Assembly: GCF_051020975.1 (NCBI RefSeq) | Contig: NC_135041.1 | Span: 13,714,256-13,778,255 of the forward strand | DNA: 64,000 nt | From: Osmia lignaria lignaria | Lineage: Eukaryota; Arthropoda; Insecta; Hymenoptera; Megachilidae | Direction: 5' to 3' | Part shown: piece after piece, positions 11,401 to 21,599 of the stretch | Layout of the letters: each line of letters begins with the position of its first letter | Position numbering within the stretch: the stretch's first letter is position 1 | The notes under the pieces: generated by a model | Told to the model about the DNA's origin: nothing | The model's input: only the letters and a program-made list of their open reading frames with translations | Database searches by the model: none | Program-made: the position numbers and the translations under genes

Positions 11401-13871
11401 AAACATTTAAAAATAAATAAGTATTAATAAATTCAAAAAATGAATCATTCTTACAACGTGAAAAGCAGAAAAACAACACATTATGTTACCTGTGGTATAT
11501 GGTAACTGGCTTCTGAAAGGTCTCTAGTGCAACTCTGTTTACGCGGAGCGTAAGACATGTAAGTGCAAAAAATATTCTTGTAACTTGTACCCTGATTATG
11601 TATCAATTTAAATAACATATGTTACCGATACCTTAAAAATCCATATTTATCAATTTTAACTGTAAGATTAACATTCCCTTGGTAATGTTATGATAAAAAA
11701 AAAAAAAAAAATTGTATTTCGTATAAGATTTTTAAAATATCTTGAAACATATATCATACGTTAAATTTTATATACAAAAACAAACCACATGCAACTACAG
11801 TTAAGATCATTGAAAACAGAAGTTATATACCATTCCCGGGGGCCGATGTTGACCGGGGCCTGGTCCAGGCGGTCCCTGTTGGGGTGGACCACCAGGTCCA
11901 CTTGGACCTCTTGGTGGTCCAGGTGGACCATTAGGTCTTGGGCCATTCCACGGTCCTTGTTGATATCCCGGAGGTGGTGGACCTTGATTAGGATGCCCAG
12001 GTAAAGGATGATGCGGTCCTGGACCGGGCCCCATTGGTGGACCGTGCATGCGCGGCGGACCTTGTTGGCCGGGTCCACCAGGCCCTGGTGGACCCATACC
12101 TGGAGGTGGCATTCTCTGTGGTCTCACACCCTGTGGAGGACCCATCATCATCCTAGGACCATGATTTTGTTGCGAATGTTGAGGGTGTTGGGGATGTTGT
12201 GGATGCTGTTGATGAGGCGGCATTGGTGGCTGATGTTGATGTGGATTATGTGGGCGCTGACTCTGACTCTGCTGAGGAGCCGGAGCTGGACGTGTTTTAC
12301 ACTGAGACTCAAACTGTGAACACATACGAAATTTTTAGAGACATGTCCAGTTTAATTATAAATAATGTGTACCTTTCACAGAAAATTCATATACTTACTT
12401 GATTCAAAGCTTGTTTAGTAGGAAAAGTTACTACTGGATTCTGTCCATGTAATTCTTTTTTAGGTAATCTTTCCATACATATCCTCATACTTTGTTCTGA
12501 ACCCAGAGATATTACACAAAAACCCTTAGATTGTCCATTTGCACGATTTTCAAAGAATTTTACTTCCACAAAATCAGATACACCAATGCTTTGTACTGCA
12601 TCAGTTATATCTTGATCGCTTGTCCACTATAATATAAACATGTTATATTAATATCTGAATTTTTATTTCCTTCAAATCACTAAGCCAAGAACTAGTGGAT
12701 ATGCAAATATTAAATTACTTACCCAAGTCAAATTACCAACATATAATTGATGACGCCTCCCAATTTGATTTGGTTGAATGTTATTTCCAAGTTGATGATA
12801 GGGTGCACTACCATTTGTTTCTTCATTAGGTGAAGTAGTATCACCTCCACCATCTCCACTGTTTCCTGTAGAAACACCACCATTACCACCAGCAGGAGCT
12901 GCTATCACATCATCGTATAAATCAACGCCATCACCAGCAAATTCATCCTAAAAAAGATAACCAAATGTGTATTGTAAATACGCTAACATCAGAAGAATAC
13001 AATACATTATTATTGAAGAATATATTATTTAAATTATCTAGCTCAATATCTTAAAATACTTTTTGTTCCTATAAAATATTAATGAATACTTGTACATATA
13101 ACAAATGATTATAAAAAAATTTTATTAGAAAAAGTAAAATAAAAAATAAAAATAAAAATATTGAATTATTAATATTTGTAGAAATAAAATGCTCCATAGG
13201 CACTCATTAATTCCATAAACATGTGCAATGAAAAAATTCACTTCCTGAATAACCACGAATTGTTCCGCTGCAAATGAGCAAAATAAAAAAAATTTACATA
13301 CAAAAGAAGCTACTAGTTATGAAAATAATAAACACGCTTTCAAAGAAAAACGGTGAATCGCATGCAGCAATAGAATATCTATTAAAATTAAACTGCTAAA
13401 CGAAATGGACGAAAAAGTGCAACGACATTTGCCTTACCGCTAACACCATTTTGCTTTTCTTGCTGTGAATCTGTATTACACGTATTTGCTTTAGTATCCC
13501 GATGCAATGAACGTGCACACAAAGTACACTAATTATGTAACAGAATACAGAAAATGTTTATCAACTGTAATAATTGAATGGAACAGCTACTCGTCACGAA
13601 TGAAATGTATTATGTTAAAACTGATGCCTCGCCTGAACGAGATTCGGACACCGCTTTGGAGCAATCGTTACCGTCTTTCCTCCATGACGCCGAACATACC
13701 GCTATACTATCGCATTTTTCTCACAGTTTCAAACATTTTTTATAGAAGCAGTCGATTAACAACAACGTGTACCCACCAACTTGTTACTTATTAACAAAGA
13801 TAAAATCGAATTACCTGCGCGAAATCTTGCTCGAGATCGTCGGCGTACAAATCAATGTCACCGTCCGCCAT
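5450..13871 (-). CDS. CPSF6: Cleavage and polyadenylation specificity factor subunit 6 (CFIm68)
   Basis: Large subunit of cleavage factor Im; with CFIm25 it binds UGUA motifs in nuclear pre-mRNA and guides poly(A) site choice. Eleven coding exons join in phase: 13815-13871, 12723-12947, 12399-12626, 11831-12313, 10755-10881, 10346-10459, 9706-9998, 9296-9593, 8950-9214, 6330-6410 and 5450-5618. They encode 779 aa, longer than human CPSF6 (about 550). The protein starts MADGDIDLYADDLEQDFAQ. The RRM spans roughly residues 85-170, with RNP2 LYVGNL and the family signature KFFENRANGQSKGF. A very long Pro/Gly/His-rich middle follows, then the conserved helical segment (SSSAIARAVSDAAAGEY, AIETLVTAISLIKQSK). 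Residues from about 609 to the end form an Arg/Ser/Glu/Asp-rich domain. The start ATG lies in a conserved N-terminus. Nap1 is transcribed divergently. Confidence 0.95.
5692..5884. mobile_element. TTAA-bounded MITE in the last CPSF6 intron
   Basis: The left end reads TTAACACTTTGACGGCC. The right end, reverse-complemented, reads TTAACACTTTGACGGTC, so 16 of 17 bases match. Each end includes TTAA at the outer edge, which suggests a TTAA target duplication as made by piggyBac-type transposases. The element is 193 bp, noncoding, and lies wholly within the intron between the last two CPSF6 coding exons. The superfamily is an inference from TTAA only. Confidence 0.7.
8112..8217. mobile_element. Candidate short TTAA-ended element
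   Basis: The left end begins TTAACACCTTTACA. The right end, reverse-complemented, begins TTAACCCTTTCGC. The match is partial (TTAAC, then CCTTT) and the element is about 106 bp, in a CPSF6 intron. It resembles the ends seen at 48,660 and 48,691. Confidence 0.35.
11490..11534 (-). other. Candidate 45-nt CPSF6 cassette exon
   Basis: On the minus strand, an ACAG acceptor precedes 15 open codons (SCTRDLSEASYHIPQ), followed by the donor CAG/GTAAC. The length is a multiple of three and the site lies between two CPSF6 exons that join at phase 0, so inclusion keeps the frame. The upstream polypyrimidine tract is weak. It is not needed for a normal CPSF6 protein, so it is a possible alternative exon only. 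Confidence 0.3.
13438..13470 (-). other. Candidate 33-nt exon in CPSF6 intron 1
   Basis: On the minus strand, TACAG is followed by 11 codons (IHSKKSKMVLA) and a strong donor GCG/GTAAGG. It is phase 0 at both ends, matching the phase of CPSF6 exons 1 and 2. It also contains an ATG in frame with exon 2, so it could be a cassette or part of an alternative first exon. There is no homology support. Confidence 0.3.
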
Positions 13872-14520
13872 TTTACGTACACCGACGCTCACTGCATTTG
13901 ACGAAGGCGCCAAGCCTAAAGGAATGGTGTATTATAGGAGAAAACGTGTTAGCGAATTACGTTACGTTTTCGTCCCAAACGGACGTGACGTCACTGCGCC
14001 ATCTTATTCTCTTTCGATAAACTATGAATTGAAGTGCAACCTGAAGTAGAGTTACCAACATACTCAGATAATAAAATTCAAAAAATTGAAGATTTTTCTT
14101 ACTATTGAATAAAGAAAAACGTTAAATTTTATCATAAAGGTTATATTTCTTCGTGTTTTTAAAAATTTTGATTCTTTGTTCTTTTATGTGATTCTACTTA
14201 ATCTTATAAATAAGTAGAAATAAATAAGCAATCGTTCACAATCTTGCCCTTTTAGCAACTTACGAAACAAAGTTTACCAGAAAAAAATTAATTTTCAACA
14301 AAAACACTCCAAATATGATTTATATTTCATTTAAATAAGTTAAAAAATTAAAGGATTTGAATTCTGTATTATAATTATTTATATAAATGGGTAATATTCA
14401 TTTTTTAAAGAAAAATAAAGTAGGGAATTTTAGAATTGCATGATACTGGCACTTAATGCGAACAGAAAAGAATACAAGTGAGCTAATTTCGTATTGTACG
14501 ATTTACTAAAACGAAACTAC
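13872..14520. promoter_or_regulatory. Divergent CPSF6/Nap1 intergenic promoter region
   Basis: About 650 bp separate the CPSF6 start codon from the inferred noncoding first exon of Nap1, with transcription in opposite directions. The region next to CPSF6 (13,860-14,010) has more CpG than its surroundings and contains ACGTGACGTCAC at about 13,983, a CRE-like palindrome. A shared regulatory region is inferred from geometry; no TATA box stands out. Confidence 0.5.
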
Positions 14521-14592
14521 CGACACAACGACCGGTTCGTTGTTCGTGCAGTGGTTCGTGTCTTCTTTTGTGATCAGCTTCAATTCTGAAAG
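14521..14592 (+). other. Inferred noncoding first exon of Nap1
   Basis: A locally GC-richer stretch ends in the donor GAAAG/GTATAT at 14,592. The coding exon of Nap1 begins just after an acceptor (GATTATAG at 15,770), five bases before the ATG, so at least one upstream untranslated exon must exist. This is the best candidate. The exact transcription start is unknown. Confidence 0.5.
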
Positions 14593-15770
14593 GTATATTT
14601 TCCGCGATTACCAACAATTTTATTCCTTCGTTTCAATATTTTCGAATAACATTTCTATCTAAATATAATTCCATTTCGTTTTTTGAAGTTTTCACGCATT
14701 TATAACCCTGAAAATTGTTACTTTTTTCTCCGTCCCATGTGCATGCTCTTTACACTTTAAAATTGGACTTTGCGATATCCTTTCTTTGATTTTCTGACCA
14801 GTTAATAATTTACCAAATAAAAAAAAACTAAAGAGTACGATAAACTTAATAATTGTATCTATCAATTGACGGACTAATGTAACTTCCGTTTTTTTTCATG
14901 ATCTATGCGTTCCCTAGGAAATAACCTTTCTCCCTCGTGAACATGGTGACTTTCAAATGTCAGTTTAACATCGTACAGAAATCTAATTTGCTTGAATTTC
15001 TATATATATAAATGGCTTATTATAACATTTAAATTGTACATATGTGAGTTGAAATTTAAGAACATTTCAAAAGTCATAGCAGAAAGTATATCGTAACGTG
15101 CAATTAAATTTTTGCACGTTTGTAAATTGATCGATGATTTTGCTTTATGCTATATTATTCATTTTTGTAAAAGATTAATGTTTCGTTTTAATATTCTTAT
15201 CTTTAATTTTACATATTGCGTATGTAAATTCAGTTGTATTATTTAATGCGCCGTTTTCTTTTACCTTTCCTCTTTTGGAAAAATTATAAATATTTCTTTT
15301 ACATTATATTTTTCTTAACAAGTTAGCCACTTTTATGTTAATCTCAGATTTAAAAATAAGAAAAGTTTTTTTTGTATTTTATTAAATATTTCATTTTTTT
15401 CAATTACTGTTAAGAATAATTTCATAATAGTATTGCAAAAGTAATTAATAGGTCTAGTATACCATATGTTTATAATGCAAACATAGATATGCTCCTAAGT
15501 TTTATATTTTTGTAATTTACATAAATGAGTAAACTAAGAATATGTACATATGTTTAGATTTTAAAGTGTCTACGTAAAATTCATTCCCTATTTTACACAT
15601 ATATATGTTATAATACATCAAAGAAGTAATAAAAATAAAGTACATGATATGAACATTTACATTACAGTATTTATAATTTTGCTTTTTACCTTGTTACTAC
15701 CACAAAATTTGATAATGATCTTCTTGAATATATAATTTTTTTATATAAAAAGAAACAAATCTGGATTATA
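14593..15770 (+). other. Nap1 first intron (noncoding)
   Basis: AT-rich sequence between the inferred 5' UTR exon and the first coding exon. No coding frame or repeat of note was seen. Confidence 0.5.
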
Positions 15771-15775
15771 GTACT

Positions 15776-17970
15776 ATGACAACTGACCCAGAGCGTGCTG
15801 GCGATAAGAGTGATATGGAATCAGTTGAAGATGAAGATGATAACAACACTTCAGAGTTTACCTCCCAAATTTTACGTAGACCTGATGTGTTAGCAGTTCT
15901 GCAAGATCGTTTTTCTGCCCCAGGATTAGAGGTATTCAAATTTCACACTGTGAACTGTAAAACAATAATTGATAATTAATGGTTTCTATAGAATTAAAAG
16001 GAATATAACAATGTTACAAGTTGTATAACTCATATACCCTTGTATGACTTTATTGTTAGCAACATAATGTTATTTTTGCAATATTTAAACACATTATTTC
16101 TAATTTATGTTACTTTTAGCTCATAATTAATTGCATTCATATAATTTCCTTTTGTTATATAGCCAAATTTTATTTCATCCATTATGGTTTGATATAATTT
16201 TAGTTTATGCGTGTACCCAATATTGCTTGTTTAATCAGCTATTATTATAAGCTATATATGCATTGCTTGTGCATTGCCTTTTCAAATAGTCTATGTATTT
16301 AATGTTGCTCACTTCATAAAAATAGATATAATTACTATACATTGATAAATATAAAATTTGACAGAAAAAAAGGTTCTTCCCCTTGATACATCTATTATTG
16401 AGAATATTATTGAGAAAACAATTGTATTCTAAACAGTATTTTCAATTTCTAGCAAATGCAGAATCTCCCAGCTTCTGTAAAACGCAGAATTAAAGCTTTG
16501 AAACAATTGCAATTAGTTACTACCAATATTGAAGCAAAATTCTATGAGGAGGTACATGCCTTGGAATGTAAATATTACAAAATGTGTGCATCTCTTTATG
16601 AAAAGAGGAGTGAAATAGTATCTGGTGTTCATGAACCAACGGATGAGCAATGTGTATGGGAGAGTGATGATGATGAAGAGGGATTAACTAATGATTTAAA
16701 ATCAAAAGTGAAACTTGAAGATGATAAAGAGCAAAAGAAAGAAGAGTATGTTTATTTTATTTCTATTAGACATTATATTTATTTCAATGTTCTGTTGTTT
16801 CTTTTTCAATTTTGGTTTATTTTGTAATAAACATTAGCTATATTAGCTACAATGAAAAAGTTTAATAACATTAAAAATTGGTAATTAATTTTAATTATTT
16901 TAGAGAACCAAATGAAGAGACTAAGGGCATCCCAGATTTTTGGCTAACAATATTTAAAAACGTTGGAACATTAGCTGATATGGTTCAAGAACATGATGAA
17001 CCAATACTCAAACATTTGTATGATATTAAAGTAATATTTCTCGAATCTAATCCAATGGTAAGGTTGAGCAAAATTTTTGGAGGTTTTTGGAAAACGAAAT
17101 CGCATTGAAGATAATAAAATTTTGTTTTCAGGGTTTTGTTCTTGAGTTCCATTTTGAACCGAACGAATACTTTACTAATTCGGTTTTAACAAAAGAATAT
17201 ATCATGAAATGTACTCCCGATAAAGATGATCCATTTAGTTTTGAAGGGCCTGAAATATATAAATGCAAGGTAAATATCTTTAATTTAAATGTATACATTG
17301 TTTGTTTATACATATTAACAAAGACATTGTTTAAATCATTTATTCACTTTTTTTTAAAGGGATGCGTAATTGATTGGAAAAAGGGAAAGAATGTCACAGT
17401 AAAAACTATTAAAAAGAATCAAAAACATAAGTCTCGAGGGTCCATGAGAACGGTAACAAAAACTGTTCAAAATGACTCATTTTTCAACTTTTTCAATCCA
17501 CCAGTTGGTATGGTCAAATAATGATTTCTATATTATATATTTCTATTTTGTATGAAAATTGATTAATTTTGTATAATTCTAAATTATTCTTTCAGTGCCA
17601 GATGATGCAGAAGCAGAGTTAGATGACGAGACTCAAGCTTTGTTAACAAGTGACTTCGAAATTGGTCATTATATTAGAGAGCGTATAGTTCCTCGCGCTG
17701 TACTATACTATACAGGTATGCCTCCATTATTTTTTTTTTTTTTTAATAAAGTTGCATTACTTAATCATGAAACTGATTAATAAAAAAAAAATAAAAACAA
17801 TTTTATAAGGAGAAGGCTTAGAAGACGAAGATGAAGACTACGAAGAAGAAGAAGGTGATGAAGACGATCCCGAAGATGAAGATGAAGATGACGAGGAATC
17901 TTCTCCGACTAATGCACCGTCAGGTGGGAAACTACAGGGAAATGAACCTAACGAGTGTAAACAACAGTAG
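15776..17970 (+). CDS. Nap1: Nucleosome assembly protein 1
   Basis: Histone chaperone that binds H2A-H2B (and H1), shuttles between cytoplasm and nucleus, and promotes nucleosome assembly. Seven coding exons join in phase: 15776-15931, 16453-16745, 16904-17057, 17132-17269, 17360-17507, 17596-17715 and 17810-17970. They give 389 aa, close to human NAP1L1 (391). Visible parts: an acidic N-terminus; the long dimerisation helix (RRIKALKQLQ, FYEEVHALECKY); the conserved core (GIPDFWLTIFKN, FEPNEYFTNSVLTKEY, GCVIDWKKGKNVTVK); a basic stretch KKNQKHKSRGSMRTVTKTVQ; SFFNFFNPP; then a long Glu/Asp tail. The protein ends CKQQ, the farnesylated CaaX box known for vertebrate NAP1L1. The ATG follows an acceptor by 5 nt, as expected when the first exon is untranslated. 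Confidence 0.96.
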
Positions 17971-19192
17971 AATTATATACAAATTATGATAAGAAAAATC
18001 GTTCATGCGTACAGTAAGCGACAACACACGAAATCTGACCGATAACTGCCTAGATAACCTGCACCTATGGCTCCGACCTAATCCTGTTCGTACCAGTCAT
18101 CTAATCATATCATGTCTCCTATTCCAGATCAAGCCTAGAATCTTCGACATACCAGTGACAAAATTATGCGTACCTTCCCTTTATCCGATGTTGACGATGA
18201 ATAGAAATACGGCTCTTTAACAGCTACGATTTAATAATGTCATAAGCATAAACGATTGCGCTCTCAGCTCTACATAATCATTGTCATTTTTAATTGCTTT
18301 ATTTGATACTATTGTTACGTTTATACGCAAAAAGGAAGGTTAGTTGAATTTTTTTCAAAGCGCACGTTGATCTATGAACAAATTTTTGGGTATTGTTAAA
18401 GCATTTTTAATACAAAAATTAAGAAAACAGCAGACAGCACTTTGTTTTTTCTCGTCGTGTTATATACGTAGTGCCATTTCCCCCTTTTTACATAAACGTT
18501 CTCCTCATAGAGGTTCTTATAGTTTTCCTTATGTTACATCAAATAACATCCCTTTTATACAAATTTTATACTAAATTGTTTTTCCTCCAATTTGTTGTGG
18601 ACTGAATTATACTGGACTTTGAAATCAACAAAGTTTTTCTATGTTACCTTTATGATAAACTTGATCAATTTTTGAATAATATTTTTATTGTGTACATGAT
18701 AACAAAATATAAAGTTAACATGGTAAGTAAGAGATTTAAATTCATTCTAAGATTTCTTGTATTAAAATCAGAGCTTAATGAAAACAATAAGAATTAGTAT
18801 AATTCAAAGAGCTGCAAATTGAATAAAATTAATATTGTATACAAAATAACTTTTATAACAGTAATATATACATAATTATATATGTTTATAAAATTACTGT
18901 TCAATATTAAACACAATAAAAAATCATTTAGTATAATCAAATTTTTCATTAATAGTGTACTTTTACTTTCTGAAATGAAAAAATGCATTGTGATATATAT
19001 AGAATATTAATCAAATCAAATGATAACAAAATGTGATTATCAAATTAATGTTTTCTTCTTTATGCTGTTTTATCTGAAAAGAAAATTCGTTAGGGTTATG
19101 TTTATAGCGACATCTTTAAAAAATTGTTCAATACAAAAGTCAATGCCACTTGCTAGGCTTTGTGGTTAACAGCGTGTATAACCTAATCGAGA
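17971..19192. other. Nap1 3' UTR and intergenic space to WDR74
   Basis: No coding exon was recognised. Candidate poly(A) signal AATAAA at 18,822-18,827 would give an 850-nt 3' UTR. The right-hand 150 bp should contain the WDR74 promoter and short 5' UTR. Short open frames here have no recognisable similarity. Confidence 0.5.
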
Positions 19193-21512
19193 ATGGAGGT
19201 AAAAGATAATTTTCACATTTACGTTGGATGTAAATCTGGAGCTTTCAAAGGTAATTATTAATATATTAATTTAAATTATCTTTGAACGGTTATGTCTTTC
19301 ATCGTATTTATTACCTAACCTAACCTAAGAATACTAATGATCTACAAATTTGATTTTATACTTTTGTAAATAGGCATAAGAATTGAGCCAGAGAAAAATG
19401 TGACGCGGAACATTCAGAACTTGGTATTCATAAAGGATAACGATGAAGTTACAGCAATGTCATGGGGCGATGATGAGGAAAAAGAAGTTTTAATTGCATG
19501 TGGAACCAAAGAGATTGGAAGGTTATATATACTTCAATTCACCAGAGTCCATAACTGCGACGCGCAGTTTATACGGCCCTAATATACGGGGTAAAACAAT
19601 AGTACGGATGAATAGGAAGGATGCAGAATGATAGACGTGAGTAAAACACGTGCTACCCGTTATACACCAAATAATGCACTGACGCGTAGACGCACCGCGA
19701 GGAGGCGACGCTGTGCGCAAGCGTATGGGAGTGGGAGTATCGCCAATCAGGGCGAAGATGCGCACGAAAGAACGAAAACTGGTCTTTTCACAGTCATGGA
19801 CTCTGGTGGCGGTCAATATAAATAATAATTTACAAACTTATATAAGGCGAAACTAATTGTATCTCTTTTTGAAGGTAACTAATGAATTTCTTACAACTTT
19901 CAGTATAAAAGTTTACGACACGGACTATACAACATTTACATGTTCCTTTACTTGTGACGCTGGAAGAGGAAGAGTTAATGGTATATCACGATACGACGAG
20001 TAAGTGTTGTTTAAAAAATTTACTTAAATAATGCCATATAGCATTTCTTTTTTAACACGATATTTCACGACAGAGGGATTCTGACTGCTGTTGAATCTGG
20101 AGAAGTTAAATTGTACAAGTATAACGAAAAGGAGGAAATCCTTGTAAATGCTGGAGCAAATTTACGTAAAATGCGTCACTCGAAAATAAATAAAAAGATG
20201 ATAGCTACTGGAGGTTTTGAACATTATCTAAAGCTGTTCGATTTAGAAAAACAGAAACAAGTATTCCAAGCAAAAAATGTACCTCCCGATTGGTTACAGT
20301 TAAGGGTTCCTGTTTGGATTTCCGATATGGACTTTATTCCTACAACAGAAAACATTGTTACTGTTGGTAGATATGGACATGTAAGACGTTCAATTACAGG
20401 GTGATTCTTTTGCAACGCGAACCAAAGGCGATGCCGACGGTCGCTTGAGAGCCGTTTTCTATTGATACGTACGCACCCACATAATCGTGCCGGAGACAGC
20501 TATGTGGATGCGGACATATGAAAAGAAAACGGTAGCATGTACAATGTATTATAAATATTTCTCATCGTCAATAACTTGCAGACATTAAGAATTTGTTAAC
20601 ATTTTTAAAGGTATCCGTGTATGATCCAAAAACACAAAGGAGGCCTGTTATACAATTACAATTAAAAGACGAAGCAATAACAACATTAAGTACAATGCCG
20701 AGAGAAAAGTAAGTATAACATATGATACGTATTGTTTTTCACATAAATATAAAAATCATACTGATATTACAGGCAAATCATAATAGGGACTGGAAAAGGT
20801 AAAATGAAACTTGTAGATTTAAGGAAACCATCTAAAGTATTAAACACGTACAAAGGATTTCTTGGTAGTGTAACCGGAATAGCCTGTAGCACAAGCGAGC
20901 CTTATGTTGTTAGCGTTAGTTTGGATCGATATTTACGGATACATCACATTGATACGAAACAATTACTGAGAAAGGTAAAAATGATTCAATAATAAAACTG
21001 TAACTACGTTACGAGCTTGAGCGATAATTACAATACAATGCGGTTAACGAGTTACTTTACTTGGCTTATGTTGTAGGTATATTTAACATCTAGGATATCT
21101 TCCATCTTGTTACATTCAGGATTTTCATTACCGAAAGAAAACAATGTTAATGAAGATTCACGAAAAAATACCAACGGTGTGGATGAATATTTAAAAGAAG
21201 AACATGACAACGTGCCAAGAGACCAAAATTCTGACACAGATTATGATATTTTATTTGATAAAATGCAAGTTGTTGGTGATAAGAAACATAAAGCATTGAC
21301 TGAAAGGAAACGTACAAATTCGAGAAACGATTTAACAATAGATAATGAGATTGTAAGTAATATAATATTTTGGTCATTTTTGAAAAACGTGCAAAATATT
21401 TATATAATTACTCGTTTCATTTATAATTTAGATATTCCATAAATCTCCGTTAAACAAGAATGAGAAACTACCAAAAAGTTCCAAGAAACAGAAAACCACG
21501 AATCTAATTTAG
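19193..21512 (+). CDS. WDR74: WD repeat-containing protein 74 (Nsa1 homologue)
   Basis: Nucleolar seven-bladed WD40 protein needed for pre-60S ribosome assembly; with the AAA ATPase NVL2 it links to the nuclear exosome. Eight coding exons join in phase: 19193-19250, 19374-19521, 19904-19999, 20074-20380, 20611-20708, 20773-20974, 21077-21352 and 21432-21512. They give 421 aa; human WDR74 has 385. Family-specific segments are clear: YVGCKSGAFKGI near the N-terminus, MRHSKINKKMIATGGFEHYL, FQAKNVPPDWLQLRVPVW, VSVYDPKTQRRPV, GFLGSVTGIACSTSEPYVVS and SLDRYLRIHHIDTKQLLRKV. The C-terminus is a charged Lys-rich tail, as in relatives. The donor of exon 2 (AAG/GTTATA) is weak and lies only 18 bp from an inserted inverted-repeat element. 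The next gene is convergent. Confidence 0.93.
19314..19328. repeat. (CCTAA)3 telomere-type repeat in WDR74 intron 1
   Basis: Three perfect copies of CCTAA, the complement of the common arthropod telomere unit TTAGG. Similar short tracts occur at 49,460-49,473 and 59,500-59,512. They are too short to mark a former chromosome end. Confidence 0.8.
19540..19808. mobile_element. Inverted-repeat element in WDR74 intron 2
   Basis: The left end carries CACCAGAGTCCATAACTG. The right end, reverse-complemented, carries CACCAGAGTCCATGACTG; 17 of 18 bases match. The 269-bp interior is GC- and CpG-rich compared with the host intron and has no transposase. Flanks on both sides contain TATA-like AT tracts, but a target duplication is not certain. 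It fits a short nonautonomous DNA transposon (MITE) of unknown family. Confidence 0.65.
20451..20534. repeat. Long imperfect inverted repeat in WDR74 intron 4
   Basis: The left arm 20,451-20,483 and the right arm 20,501-20,534 pair with only a few mismatches. Shared blocks are CCGTTTTCT and CCACATA, with a loop of about 17 bp. The stretch is CpG-rich and occupies much of a 230-bp intron. It could be a foldback MITE or a piece of a larger element starting near 20,390. Confidence 0.6.
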
Positions 21513-21581
21513 CTGTAAATAAAATGAGCCGAAGTATCTTGTTCTGTATATGTACATAAGTAATATTATTTGTAAATTATA

Positions 21582-21587
21582 AATAAA
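21582..21587 (+). promoter_or_regulatory. WDR74 poly(A) signal
   Basis: AATAAA lies 70 nt past the WDR74 stop codon, a normal spacing for a short 3' UTR. Confidence 0.65.
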
Positions 21588-21599
21588 ATTGCAACACAT

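Noticed and set aside
11789..12325. Trp/Arg-rich and His-rich frames opposite CPSF6 exon 4
   Set aside because: Shadow frames of the proline-rich coding sequence, with no matching splice phases of their own.
18005..18574. Open frames after the Nap1 stop
   Set aside because: They lie in the likely Nap1 3' UTR, have no family similarity and no splice support.
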